This document shows positions 37,501 to 47,263 of a DNA stretch of 64,000 nt, in pieces. This DNA is from Bimastos eiseni (lineage: Eukaryota > Annelida > Clitellata > Crassiclitellata > Lumbricidae): positions 4,950,188 to 5,014,187 of the forward strand of contig OY365808.1 in NCBI GenBank assembly GCA_959347315.1, in the 5' to 3' direction. The translations under genes were made by a program, and so were the position numbers. How positions within the stretch are numbered: position 1 is the first letter of the stretch; every line of letters begins with the position of its first letter. The notes beneath the pieces were generated by a model. That model saw nothing but the letters and a program-made list of their open reading frames with translations. It ran no database searches and was not told the origin of the DNA.

Positions 37501-40500
37501 TAAATGAAAGAGAGCCAGACGAATTGGTCAGAGTATGATGGATAATATGTCCTCTCATCGTTATCTCAATCCTTCTTGATCTTTCAGAGGAGTTGATCAT
37601 CTCATAGTTGAGGACTCGTACAGGCCAGATTACCTTTTGTCTTACATTCTTCTGTCTTACATGCATAGTGCTTGACTATCACTGATTACTGTTGTGGCAC
37701 ATCACTAATTCCAGATATGTACCGCCAGCTCTATCATTTCAGACACTAATCATGGATGCATATGAAAATATATAAATCTGGAGATTTATGTTTTTCTAGA
37801 TACATGTCTGTATAAATGTAGCATAACTTAAATGTCCAGAGTAATTTTTGGTAAGAATTTCCAGTCTTTTTATGCTTTATTCTCATCGCCGTTAAAACTG
37901 ACGTTCCACAATAGTTTTTGCAGTTTGTTGCCAAGAGTCTATGTTTGAGACATCAGATGAGCACTTTATGCTGGCTTTTTGGTTGCACTGCCAATGATAG
38001 GCTCTTTGTACTCATCAATAATGATTCAATAGTACTTTGTGCATTTACCAGTGGTACAATAATAATACTGATTTATTGATAATGTTTTATTATTTGTATG
38101 CTGTGGCTTCATCCTTTTGCAGTACCTTCAACCAAACGTCGGTATACTTAATCTTCTCGTCAAAGGATGACCCTCGTAGTGGGACTACTGTCTTTCTAGG
38201 GTTTTCTTCTCCGTTACCCCCTATATTATTGTGCAATATGGGTTGTTATATTTTGTTATGGGAACAATAAATATTATGGTTATAGTTATTGGAACACATA
38301 TATTTCTCTCTGTAGAGAAAACAAATTCTCGGTCATCGGGAGACCACGTTCGGAGCCAACCAACGACACCTGTTGCATCCCACGTGGCATTCTCAGGCGC
38401 TTCGGCACCGAATCTAACTGCGAAGCCGGCGCCATCAGGCGGACACGGAGCAGTGACCTCGCTGAAACTTTCTACAAGTGTGACTTCGACTGTGGCATCA
38501 TCCCTGTCTCCGCAGCCGTCTTCGGCACCAGCATCTGCATCCGAAACGAATCTGCTTGCGGATTTAACTTCACCCTCAGTTCCGATTCACCTGTCACCTC
38601 AGCTTCCGCAGTCAGCGTCCTCGTCTGGCAATCTACAGCTTCTGTTTTCAAACCAGCAGCAGCAGCAGCAGTCGTCGACCATGACGACAGGCTCTGAAGT
38701 CAAAGCGAGTGTCAATGGACCATCTAGTGCAGGGCTGCCACTGCTACAAGTACGCATGGCCATTGTCCGTTATCTTCTGTCTGATTGTTCTGTTGAGGAA
38801 TTGGCGCAGAATAGAGGCGAAAGGAGGGCTTTAGATTGTGCTGGACCAAAGAAGAAGAAGAAGAAGTTATGTGTGCAGTCAGTAAATCTGAATCAAGGAT
38901 TGATGTTATCAGAGGCTGACACGAAACTATGTCAAGTTCACTTAGCTGGAAATGATACCTCGGGAATAATGAAAGATCTCTATGCAATGCAGTAAAATTC
39001 TGAAACATTTATCGTTCTGGTTCATGTCTTCTTGTCTGCAGTTTTTCTGGTATTTATTGTCTGCATCTTTCGGTATTTAGCTTCTGTTATGTATTGAACA
39101 CCACACAGGTCCATACCTTTTGAGCAGTTTTCTGTGAACATCCCTGTTAACTCAACCCATGCGACATTCTGGTCATAGCTAAGATGCTTCTGTTTTATTT
39201 GTCTTAGACATGCACAGCACTTTTGTGAGTCTCTCTATACAAGTCCTGCCACTAACTAAGTAGAAAGTTGGTCCTTTACTATGAAGTGACCTTTCTTGCA
39301 GTCAGGTGTAGGATTCTTCTGGGCATCCCATCTGCTGTAAGACCTTTATCTTCATGGATCTGTCGCACTGAGAGCAGCTCTGAATTGTAAACTGTAGGAG
39401 GCACTTTACAAATGTCCACAATTATAATAATAATAATAATGCCCATATATAATTATAATAATAATGTTCTATTTACTAATTATAATGTCCATGTAATAAT
39501 AATAATGTCCATATATAAATAAAATAATTATAATAATAATAATGTCCACATAATTGCAATTATAATGTCTGTATAATAATAACAATGTCCATACAATAAC
39601 AATGATGTCAATATAATTACAATAATAATGTCATATAATGATAATACATCTTCTGTTCGTCATCCTTCAGATCACAACAGGCTCTGAGATTCTGCTTGGG
39701 ACGACGAAGACTGGCTCTCAACCTGCGACGCCAAACGATGTTTCGTCGTCGTTGGCGCTTTCTTCTCAGGCTCCGTTGCTCGTCAACGTCAACCTGGCTA
39801 GAGGCACCTCGTATTCTTCTATGTCATCTCCTCGGCTTTTCCAGCAGACGTCCGGTTCGCTGTCCGGTTCTTTTCCGCTGCCCTCGAGCCGGTCTCACAC
39901 TCCGGCGACGTCGACCATCCATCTGAATCCAATTCTTGGAGTGGCACCGCTCGGTCCTCAGCCGCTCGACCACGAGCACGCTCTGCAGCTGCGAATGCTG
40001 GAGGCCGCTTCGTACCATCTCCCACTGCCTATGGATTCCCAGCGAGTTCGGTAAGAGTGCAGGTTGCGACTGTCTTGGAACAGTGGCATCTACCAATGGG
40101 GGAGGGGGTTGGCGAATGAGGAGGTGGAGGGGTTTTATGCTTTTGACATTAGCTTAGGGGTTGTTGATTTCTGATGATATTATGTCATGGCCTGCATTGC
40201 GAGAATTAATACATTTATGTAGTCTCTTATATAAATCAGCCAGAGTGGGGGTTGTTCTAAAATTCTGGCTGGGTAATATGCCAGTGTCTCAGGGTGATCG
40301 CATGATGCCGAACATACAGCACTGGTCGGTGTTGTGAATTTTTAAATAGTTTGAACATGGTAGTCTCGATAAGTTCCTGGAAAGCTGGTGTCCATGTTTG
40401 TTGTGTTTCCCTTAAAATAATCAGTTGTTGGGTATCAATGGATGTTGGAAGGGTTGAGAAATTATTGTGTTGCTGGGCTTCTGTGTGTGCAGCTTAACGG

Positions 40501-43500
40501 TTCAGGAATTAATTCAACTCATGCAGGTAACTCATTCAATTATTGTGGAGTATTTGCTGTACTACTGAGGGACAATAGAAATTCGGATTTTTCGTCTGAT
40601 TCATTTGGGCTGTTATACTTTACAAATGCTTGAAATCAAATTTAAGTGTTTTGTTACAATCATGTTACTTTTTTTAAATTTTATTTGTTCTGAAATTTGA
40701 TATCGCCCTTGTTCCAGCATTTTTTGCTCAGAAGTGCACCCACGCCTTGACGACGCAATTGCAGTTGTACTGCAGAGCAATTGTGCACAAATGACTTGCT
40801 CAAGGTCCCTACACATCGTGATGTGATTATATTATAAGATTGTATAATTCTAATTTGTATAGATTGTACCTCCCTTCGTCACCATATCCAATGCCTCAAT
40901 ACTACACCCAGCTGCATCCATCCGTCGCTGATTCCCCGGAGTTTTTCCAACGGCTTCACCCGGAGACTTTGTTCTTCATATTCTATTACATGGAAGTATG
41001 TTGAGCTACTTAAATTCTCCACTTGTCATTTACTTGTTCTATTGCACCATGAAACATCTGGTTGCTGCTCTAAATATTGTGTTGCATGATGATGGTAGAT
41101 TGAGTTACCTGTTGAATTTCACTTATATAGCAGTATTTTCGATTACTTGTTGACACTTTTACAACGAGTGTGAACTGTGTAAGTACTGAGTGACTGTGAA
41201 ACATTGCAGGTCATCATAAAAGTTCTACCTAGATTTTTTAAATTGTTTTTCCATAGAGGTAAGTTTTCTTACCTGTTAAGTTTAGTATGAAATTTTGTTT
41301 TGAATCGAATCAACTTTTGTATTTTCTATTGTGTGGCCATTTGTTGAATTACCTATTATGTTTAATTTCTTAATTACTTTGTGTGGACCTATGTCTAGGT
41401 TCCTGTTTAGTTTGAATTTTTATATTCGATTGCATTGAGATAACAGTATGTCGATATTTTGTAGAAATTTCTTTCTCTAAAGTATTATATTATACTACTA
41501 TAGTATTAAGAATTTCTATAAGTATAAAGAATCTCTATAGTATTATATTATAATACTATAGAGTATTATATTATCGAATTTAAAAAATTCGCAAAATGCA
41601 AAACGATCATAATTACTTAGTATATTATACTGAGTAATTAGGATCGTTTTGCATTAAACACTTGATTCTTAATTATACAAATACTGCATTTGTCAAGTAA
41701 GTTTTTGGTGTGTCACCTACTGCTGTGACCTATAGAGGATTTTTATTTTTGTCTTAGGGCACAAAGGCCCAAAACATGGCAGCCAGAGCACTCAAGCAAC
41801 TCTCATGGAGGTTTCATACAAAGTTCCTGATGTGGTTTCAAAGGCACGAGGAGCCAAAAGTTATTACCGAAGATTTTGAACAGGTACCAGTGATTTTAAG
41901 TTTCCTTTAAACTTTCACAATTTACTTGAATTTTTCCACTTCTTAATTTGATTGTTTTCACTACAACTGGTGACTTAACCCTTAAAAATGAGCCTGTACT
42001 AAAAGACTGGGTAACCAATTCAACTCAGTAAGTCAGATGGTAGACTGTACTGGGTTGGTTTGTCATTGGTGACTGCAGACCACGCAGCCACATTACCCAG
42101 CAAGCAGAGGGATTGTGGCATTATAGTCAAAGGGAATTATGATGATATTGAGAAGTGGATTCGTGTTTGGCAAATGCAAAGGGAAAGGGAAGTCAGTTAA
42201 AGGGCATGTGAGTCCATGCTTCCGCTGCATTTCTCTTGAAGCCAGGCATCATCTGAAGCGTACGTCCACAGAGAAGGAAGGAGGGAGGGTAAGGCCAATT
42301 GCAGACTTGGAGAGGGGTTTGCAGACATCCTTTATGTTGACCCCCTTACGGCCCATCCGTATATTATGTATATAAAACAGTCGTTATTTTCGGACCCCTT
42401 CCCTCTGTTGAGCCGCATACATTTTGTGGACCCCCTCCTTCATGTGTGCGTACATCTGAGCTCTACTTCCCTTATTGTAAAGGTTAAATAGCTAAAGACA
42501 TCCATAAGACATTGATTTTACCATAGGCTATTTACTTTTTTAAGCGTCATATTTAAGAGCTTTATTTTTTACCCTGGCCACATTTCTACTCTGGTGTTTG
42601 CTTGGAATTTCATCTTCTTGGTTCCTAGTGAACAACATTCTTCAGCTCCATAATTCAGATTTCATGACTTTGCATACTTATGAGTGCTCTAAAGAAGTTA
42701 ATTTAAATTATCTAAAATGCTTTAACTAATTCCAACTAAGGTGGGGTATAAACATGGAGAGGGGTTTGGAGACATCCTTTATGTTGACCCCCTTACGGCC
42801 CATCCGTATATTATGTATGTAAAAAAAGTCGTTATTTTCGGACCCCTTCCCTCTGTTGCGCCGCATACATTTTGGGGATCCCCTCCTAAGAGGCTCCCAG
42901 CAGTTGACGCTTATACACTAGTGATGCATGGCACCAATATTATCATATTTGTATAGTAGCAATAATATAATAGTTACCTTCCTTTAATTTAAAACTCACA
43001 AACCATAGTATTATTTCAAATACAGTAATATTAACCTTGATAAAAAAATACTGATTGGTACTGAAATTGCTATAACATACAATGAATGGTTGTTGGTTAG
43101 CGGATTTATCAAATCATGACTCTTGACTTTTGAGATAGCACAGACGGAAAAATGTGGTTTTTTTAATTGAATTTAATTATGCAGAGGATACTATAGGGTG
43201 ACTCGATAGGTCGAGAACGATTTTGAATGCAGACAAATATATGTTATACACAATATAATATGGAAAGTTGTATACTGGAGGATAGGTTGTTCAAATGAGA
43301 ATGTTAGGGGAAAAAATTAGATCACTAGCTCACTTATTAAAATTGTAATGCCAATATCCGTGACGTCATCAAATTCGTGCCAAGCAAACGTAAACAAGCA
43401 GCATTATCATTGACTAGTGAATACGTCGATTAGGCAATGGCGGCCTTAAATGAATCGCAAATTCGGGCTCAAGCTATTACATTATTGGAAGAAAAGTACA

Positions 43501-44996
43501 GTTACAGTGTTATAGGAAAGAAATTGGGTCGTTCTAAATCGTGGATTAGCAAGTGGGCCAAACGCTACAAGCAGAGTCCAAACGAGACGCTGCGGAATCG
43601 ATATCACGGTGGTAGAAAGTCCGCGCTGACTGCTGCCGCTCAAAAACTGATCAAACAGTCTAAATATAGGCGAGGACAGAGTTTGCGAAAATTAGAACGT
43701 CGGTTAAAAGACAAACGCCTTGCTGGAAGCAAAGAGACAATCAGGCGTTATATGCAGACGATGCTGAAATGGAAGAGTTTCAAGAGACAAAAAGTCCCAA
43801 AGTTAACTGATGCTTACAAAGTTCGCCGAGTAAACTTCGCGAAGAAGTTTAAGGATATTGATTGGTCGCGTGTTATGTTCAGTGATGAATCGCCCTTCAA
43901 ACTCTACCACGTACCTAACATTAAGAACGACGTTGTGTGGGGATCACAAGAAAGTTCTGTTCCGTGCGCTCCACAGGTGAAGTTCAGTCCCTCAGTTCTG
44001 GTGTGGGGAGGCATAACATCTCTTGGATTAACAAAAAACTTCATATCATTCCAGATAAAACTTCAGTCACTTCGAGTTATTACATTAATGAGATACTGGA
44101 GAAAGAGGTCAAACCCGCATTCCAGCGAACTGCAGTCTGCGCTCAGTTAACAGCCACAAAAATGTTTCATAATAACGTCGAAGGATTATTTCAACAAGAC
44201 GGTGCACGTGCACACACATCAAAAGCATCAGTTGAATGGTTGAACAATAATATCGCTGGATACATCTCACCGGGGGACTGGCCACCTAATTCGCCGGATT
44301 TGTCACCAATAGAAAATTTTGGAGTGTTATGGCGGCAACTGTTTATGCCGATCCCGAACCCCAGACATTGAACACCTTAAAACATTGGCCTCGTAAGGCA
44401 TGGACATCGATACCTCTGACAACTCTAAAAAATCTAATCGGCTCGATGCCTAATCGACTTGAGGCTGTAATAAAGAGTAAAGGAAACATTATTAAATACT
44501 AAATGATAATTTGTATTAATTAATTATGTGTGGATTAACAATGATGGTCGTATAATATTGTTTTCGGCGTAACTGGACGTTTGCTTGGCACGAATTTGAT
44601 GACGTCACGGATATTGGCGTTACAATTTTAATAAGTGAGCTAGTGATCTAATTTTTTCCCCTAACATTCTCATTTGAACAACCTATCCTCCAGTATACAA
44701 CTTTCCATATTATATTGTGTATAACATATATTTGTCTGCATTCAAAATCGTTCTCGACCTATCGAGTCACCCTATAATTACCTGTGATAGTGTAATAGTG
44801 TATACTCTGCATAACATTTTCAGATACATTTGAATTACACACTAATGCGGAATTTATTCGACTTTGTTCAATAATTGTAATGTGTAACTGTTTGCTTGTC
44901 TAGGGAACATATATCTACTTTGACTACGAGAAATGGGCGCAGCGAAAGAAGGAGGGTTTTGTCTTCGAATATAAGTTCCTCGAAGATCTTAACTAG
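19177..44996 (+). CDS. CNOT3: CCR4-NOT transcription complex subunit 3 (CNOT3), 16 coding exons, 776 aa
   Basis: Coding exons: 19177-19201, 22745-22812, 28928-29002, 31505-31594, 32347-32475, 33532-33621, 33798-33911, 34311-34550, 35428-35481, 35901-36070, 37315-37424, 38316-38749, 39671-40050, 40863-40995, 41758-41883, 44904-44996. All junctions are GT-AG and in phase, giving 776 residues and a TAG stop. Start MADRRKLQ matches the conserved CNOT3 N-terminus. CNOT3 is a scaffold subunit of the CCR4-NOT deadenylase that pairs with CNOT2 and binds CNOT1, acting in cytoplasmic mRNA decay and nuclear regulation. Residues 1 to about 230 are the Not3 N-terminal coiled-coil domain, 278 to about 640 a Ser/Gly/Gln-rich linker, and about 650-776 the NOT2/3/5 box. 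Human CNOT3 is about 750 residues, so length fits. Nothing suggests inactivation. Confidence 0.97.
20336..21891. mobile_element. hAT element in CNOT3 intron 1, exact 8-bp target duplication
   Basis: Termini CAGCATTTCCCAAACTG and (opposite strand) CAGCGTTTCCCAATC, followed by ttCCGCGGaacc blocks, are typical hAT ends. The 8-mer atgtaggg flanks both sides exactly (20328-20335, 21892-21899). The 1556-bp interior has no intact transposase. It contains a 'gatcctctatacaattaag' direct repeat around CCTAA-type repeats near 21350-21440, and modules like ttggattgatgaaaa in both orientations at 20625-21020. Confidence 0.92.
21892..22110. repeat. Degenerate tandem repeat, unit about 70-100 bp
   Basis: Three copies of a unit containing ggcatgtttaagttt.gttct.aatg and aggGTATgg-type stretches follow the hAT element. 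Similar tagg/tatgg sequence precedes it at 20280-20335, so the element seems to have inserted into this array. Confidence 0.6.
23385..23824. mobile_element. hAT-like miniature element family A, copy 1 (CNOT3 intron 2)
   Basis: Ends TAGGGATGAACC and (opposite strand) TATGGATGAACC. The whole copy is homologous, in reverse orientation, to 30636-31084, including the ctcggac..acaattggtccaagta and tgttaactaaggc stretches. The target duplication is not clear in this copy. Confidence 0.8.
23840..24075 (+). mobile_element. tRNA-derived SINE, family S1, copy 1 (full length)
   Basis: It begins with a tRNA-like head: an A-box-like cggccgatcggttaga region and a B box GGTTCGAGCC. A body with gaccttgagcaagtcc and ctgcagtacaactgcaatt follows. 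It ends in ggtatcaaatttcgg and an A-rich end. Two more copies lie at 37031-37226 and 40690-40824. Confidence 0.85.
24225..24300 (+). mobile_element. L2-like LINE tail
   Basis: The sequence ctctttagtcggagttgag...gagtgctcttgac...ggagtgctatttaaa matches the consensus 3' tail seen at 28600-28690. Confidence 0.6.
24975..25150 (-). mobile_element. L2-like LINE tail
   Basis: The reverse complement ends in gaggcgctatataaatt, preceded by cctgaatagtc and gggcctgtgtcaag. This is the same tail type as elsewhere, here followed by about 80 bp of further 3' region. Confidence 0.6.
26818..26936. repeat. TATG-rich microsatellite
   Basis: About 120 bp of interrupted TATG/TGTA repeats lie immediately before the hAT element at 26937. 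Confidence 0.9.
26937..27803. mobile_element. hAT-like element (CNOT3 intron 2) carrying a nested element
   Basis: Ends TAAGGCATAACCAGA and (opposite strand) TAGGGCATAACCGAG, flanked by gtatgtat and gtaagtat (7 of 8). Length is 867 bp including the nested 178-bp element at 27513-27690. No transposase seen. Confidence 0.8.
27513..27690. mobile_element. Nested 178-bp hAT-type miniature element
   Basis: Termini TAGTGGCGGCACTG and (opposite strand) TAGTGGCGGCGCTG, with the exact 8-bp duplication ctcgctgg on both sides (27505-27512, 27691-27698). It lies inside the element at 26937-27803, which gives the order of insertion. Confidence 0.92.
28380..28730 (+). mobile_element. L2/CR1-like LINE 3' end
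   Basis: Plus-strand frames encode an RT C-terminus in pieces: HTYLQELC, then [33 protein letters not shown], then [15 protein letters not shown] and a stop. The tail is gggcgctatataaatttt plus GAAT repeats. It is a 5'-truncated copy before CNOT3 exon 3. Confidence 0.85.
29270..29360 (+). mobile_element. LINE/SINE tail fragment
   Basis: It ends with ggataggtgctatataaatg, the shared tail signature, and shows no coding part. Confidence 0.45.
29525..29960 (-). mobile_element. L2/CR1-like LINE 3' end with open RT C-terminus
   Basis: The minus strand is open for 140 codons: [19 protein letters not shown], then [28 protein letters not shown], and a degenerate tail ending FLEEVTYQV. Order and motifs fit the RT C-terminus of L2/CR1-type LINEs. 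It is 5'-truncated, inverted relative to the copy at 28380, and lies after CNOT3 exon 3. Confidence 0.8.
30636..31084. mobile_element. hAT-like miniature element family A, copy 2 (CNOT3 intron 3)
   Basis: Reverse-orientation homologue of 23385-23824. The right end reads GGTTCATCCCTA. Flanking 8-mers ttaaacct (30628-30635) and ttaaacat (31085-31092) agree at 7 of 8. Confidence 0.8.
31089..31131. repeat. TA microsatellite
   Basis: TA repeats interrupted once by ttaccta, adjacent to the family A element. Confidence 0.9.
31166..31420 (+). mobile_element. tRNA-derived SINE, family S2
   Basis: The head tagtggttagcatacttgac...gaggtcagtggttaaaatcc resembles tRNA A and B boxes, but the B box is degenerate (GGTTAAAATCC). 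A body with taaaatgagtac and ctggccacccgccctcatatg follows. It cannot fold as an intact tRNA, so it is called a SINE. Confidence 0.6.
31905..32200 (-). mobile_element. L2/CR1-like LINE 3' fragment
   Basis: The minus strand ends [11 protein letters not shown], closely like the end of the 29525-29960 copy ([11 protein letters not shown]). Upstream coding motifs are eroded. Confidence 0.6.
33046..33270. repeat. Perfect 107-bp inverted repeat with 11-bp spacer (CNOT3 intron 5)
   Basis: Arms 33046-33152 and 33164-33270 are exact reverse complements over all 107 bp, with an 11-bp loop. The left arm is continuous with a LINE-like coding remnant (LNNLPSDC) upstream of it, and a TATA/CATA tail follows the right arm. 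Confidence 0.97.
33326..33376. repeat. CATA-rich microsatellite
   Basis: Imperfect CATA/TGCA repeats ending in about five exact CATA units. Confidence 0.85.
34061..34130. repeat. GTGTAG/GT microsatellite
   Basis: Imperfect gtgtaggtgtat units pass into GT repeats, in CNOT3 intron 7. Confidence 0.85.
35428..40050 (+). CDS. CNOT3: CNOT3 exons 9-13: low-complexity linker
   Basis: This part is poorly conserved and was placed by phase and composition. Exon 10 (35901-36070) uses the acceptor gatgtttgtag: the earlier AG at 35874 would give an in-phase stop, while this one opens a Ser/Gly-rich frame ([17 protein letters not shown]). Exon 12 has a run of six Gln (CAG repeats at about 38657-38674). 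Exon 13 returns to conserved sequence near its end ([26 protein letters not shown]). Exons 9 and 11 have the weakest independent support. Confidence 0.8.
36630..36735 (+). mobile_element. L2-like LINE tail with TAGA repeats
   Basis: The tail gggttgggagtgcttctgag...gggtgctatataaattg is followed by gatagatagat repeats. Confidence 0.6.
37031..37226 (-). mobile_element. tRNA-derived SINE, family S1, copy 2
   Basis: In reverse orientation it shows the same body (ctgcagtacaactgcaa, gaccttgagcagatc) and tRNA-like head (ggccgattggttagagcgg) as the copy at 23840. Confidence 0.85.
39417..39640. repeat. AAT-rich tandem repeat with embedded 'atgtccat' units
   Basis: Interspersed aataataataatgtccatataat-like units, about 20-24 bp, run up to 30 bp before CNOT3 exon 13. 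Confidence 0.85.
40690..40824 (-). mobile_element. tRNA-derived SINE, family S1, copy 3 (truncated)
   Basis: Body and 3' end only (tctgaaatttgatatcgccc...ttgcagttgtactgcagag...ttgctcaaggtccc); the tRNA-like head is missing. It ends 38 bp before CNOT3 exon 14. Confidence 0.8.
40863..44996 (+). CDS. CNOT3: CNOT3 exons 14-16: C-terminal NOT box
   Basis: Residues 660-776 carry the most conserved block of the protein: [19 protein letters not shown], then [24 protein letters not shown], and [19 protein letters not shown]. This domain forms the CNOT2-CNOT3 heterodimer and contacts CNOT1. The 3.0-kb intron before the last exon contains the mariner element at 43196-44772. Confidence 0.97.
41595..41655. 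repeat. 61-bp near-perfect palindrome (CNOT3 intron 14)
   Basis: Two 30-nt arms around a single central base match at 28 of 30 positions, both arms ending in aatgcaaaacgatc. It is AT-rich and lies near a group of shorter tagtattatatta palindromes. Confidence 0.9.
42306..42440. repeat. Direct repeat, copy 1
   Basis: About 135 bp shared with 42752-42887, including gacatcctttatgttgaccc and cggaccccttccctctgttg. The two copies differ at only a few sites. Confidence 0.9.
42752..42887. repeat. Direct repeat, copy 2
   Basis: Second copy of the 42306-42440 segment, about 446 bp downstream in the same CNOT3 intron. The unit looks like part of an unidentified mobile element. Confidence 0.9.
43196..44772 (+). 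mobile_element. Tc1/mariner DD37E element with 196-bp terminal inverted repeats
   Basis: The arms 43196-43391 and 44577-44772 are inverted copies differing at one position by my reading, and TA lies outside each end. The single gene inside is a transposase on the + strand. The element lies in the last CNOT3 intron, in the same orientation as the gene. Confidence 0.95.
43437..44502 (+). pseudogene. Tc1/mariner transposase (DD37E), two frameshifts
   Basis: The reading frame opens [12 protein letters not shown] with a helix-turn-helix N-terminus ([18 protein letters not shown]). The catalytic core is visible as FSDES, then FQQDGARAH, then SPDLSPIEN. Counting residues between the second Asp and the Glu gives 37, so DD37E. 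The frame shifts once near the A-run at 44033-44038 and again near 44313-44320, after which it runs to TAA at 44500-44502. Tc1/mariner transposases cut and paste DNA at TA sites; this copy cannot make a full protein. Confidence 0.92.
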
Positions 44997-45326
44997 ACTT
45001 TGCGGCTGGTTGTTCGTCTGCCAGTTGCCAGGCCTGGTCTTGGTCGAACTTGGAACTGAGCCATAAATTAAGGGGCCACAAATTTCTTGTCAATGTTTCA
45101 GCTATCCAACGACCTTAGATTGACGTCTCCATGCAGCTCTGCAATGTATTGCTGACTGTACAGCTGAATATATGAGGACAGGATTCGCAGTGACTCGACT
45201 TTTGAGTTGCTGTTGTTCATGGTCTGTGTTGTTTTCGAGATCTAAAGCATTCGAGGGAACATTTTTTGACCATCGACCTTACAATAGCATTTAGCTTATT
45301 TTGGCATAATTTTGTTGCTGGCGGAT

Positions 45327-45332
45327 ATTAAA
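45327..45332 (+). promoter_or_regulatory. Candidate CNOT3 polyadenylation signal ATTAAA
   Basis: A common variant hexamer 331 bp after the CNOT3 stop. No canonical AATAAA was seen nearer. Confidence 0.35.
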
Positions 45333-46577
45333 CCAATGGCAGAACAGGCAGCCGTCTTTTTTCTTCATTTACTAAATGAGCATTCTCTTGCAGAATCAGA
45401 TGTGATGACTTTCAGGAATATGATTCCAAAATGTTGCTCAGCTTTGCAACGCGACTTTTTTGCAACTCTACCGTGATATGATGAGGTGTGTGCTGTTGGA
45501 CCCATGGTGTAATGAATCTTTGTTGTGCCTAACAATATAGGTGACAGGTTGACAGTCGTAGAAGTCGGATTGATGAAAAGAATTCTTTGAAATTGGATTG
45601 ATGACAAAAATATGTGTAGGTAGACGTTGAATTGATGCACAAAATCTATGCTACAACGGCAAGTAATTTCTAGCGCATAAGGCTGGACTATAGAATCTTC
45701 GGATTATTGATTCTGTGGACCACAACTTCAGTCCTTCAAACTTGAAGACTATTCAGTGTTTACATTATGCAGGTTCATAGCACGCATGGTTAAGTACTTT
45801 GCACATCTACCTTTGTAAACCATTCCTTTGATTTTGGCATAGTGTTGTCAGGTCGGGAGCACCAATGAGGAATTTCTCCTGAAGTAGCGCTATATAAATT
45901 CACGATTGCTGTAACTGGACGGCGTTCTTCTGGTAATTTCAGATTCAGATCTGATGCTGTTTGATTGGCTGACTCGTGCATTGGTGTTTCGTAAATGTTT
46001 AATCCTATTTCGACCATGAGCTGAGAACTAATGGCAGAAAAAGGTGCTTAATAAACTGGGGATTACTTATATACCTAGGCCATTAAACCTTGGTTATACC
46101 TCGTGTGAGCTTTCTGGCATGAAGTTTTTTGTTATGTTAATGATAAAATATAAGCTTTACATACGTAGTTCATCGCGCTTAGAAGTGGCCGGTTTTCAAG
46201 GTCTTTGGGTAAGTATTGGAATTGTGGGTAGGGCCTGCATACTAAATGCTATCTAAACTTACATTTATTAAAGGTAAGTGCAGGGCACCAGCATCACAAT
46301 TTGCAAGCGCTGCGTCTAGTCCAAGAGGTCGTCTGTCGTTTAAATGCTGTAGGGTGATAAGTGGAGTAGCCTGAGGCATGAGTGAGTGGGAGGGACTATT
46401 GATGAGACCTGTAATTAGAGAATATGCGAAATTCAAAGGAAGATTGTACAAAAGTCTATGTTTGGTTTGCCACATAGCCTATGGATCGATTGGAAAACCT
46501 ACGTAGGTTTCCTAGGGAAGCATCAGGCGGCGTAAAAAAACGACGGAAGTAGCCTAGGCCTTTGGGCCCTAAAATGT
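45333..46577. other. Intergenic, CNOT3 3' flank
   Basis: Contains cggattgatgaaaa-like modules at 45555-45640 and an L2-like tail at 45840-45910. No supported gene. CNOT3 and the Ly6-type gene converge here. Confidence 0.5.
45840..45910 (+). mobile_element. L2-like LINE tail
   Basis: gtcaggtcgggagcac...gaagtagcgctatataaatt matches the shared tail. Confidence 0.6.
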
Positions 46578-47149
46578 ATGTCTGTCAAGTTGAAACACAC
46601 ATTCCCTTTCACATTCGACGACACATTCGCCGGGAGAGTGTACAGGCATACAGGCCTAACATACACACCAATAACCCCTCTACTCAATACACCAAACCGC
46701 ATTTTTGTACAATACATTATGTACCCTGTACCATCGATCAAACTTTGCCATTTAGTGCACTATAATGCCTATGTGTGAATGGCTTAAGCATTAGTGCATT
46801 TATTAGCTTAGGCCTGTATGCCGTCAGAGACCATTCGTTTAGCTGTCAAATTGAGGCCCTATTCCAATGCATAGGCATTATAGTGCAATAAATAGCAAAT
46901 TTTGATCAATGGTACAGGGTACATTATGTATTGTACAAAAAAAGTGGTTTGGTGTACTGAGTAGAGGGGTTACTGGTGTGTATGTGGTGTGAATGGCTTA
47001 GGCCTGTAGGTCGTGTAAGAACGTTAATTTAGCTGTGGAAGTGATGACATAACTTTTGAAATGCAAAGGCTATTGCCTGGGGATATCACTCTCCTGGCGA
47101 ATGTGTCGTCGAATGTGAAAGGGAATGTGTGTTTCAACTTGACAGATAT
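46578..47149. mobile_element. Foldback (Mutator-like) element with 9-bp target duplication
   Basis: Ends ATGTCTGTCAAGTTGAAACA and (opposite strand) ATATCTGTCAAGTTGAAACA. Inverted homology covers most of the element: 46578-46640 with 47088-47149, and about 46660-46780 with 46868-46990. The 9-mer ctaaaatgt flanks it exactly (46569-46577, 47150-47158). No coding region. A 9-bp duplication and long inverted ends fit Mutator-like elements. Confidence 0.85.
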
Positions 47150-47263
47150 CTAAAATGTTCCTAAGTGAGCCATACATATGCAGTATTACTTTATCTCTCT
47201 CAATAAAGTTGTTCCTATTCGCGAACCAGTGGATCACAGTTTGGTACAGTTAGTCAGAAAAGA

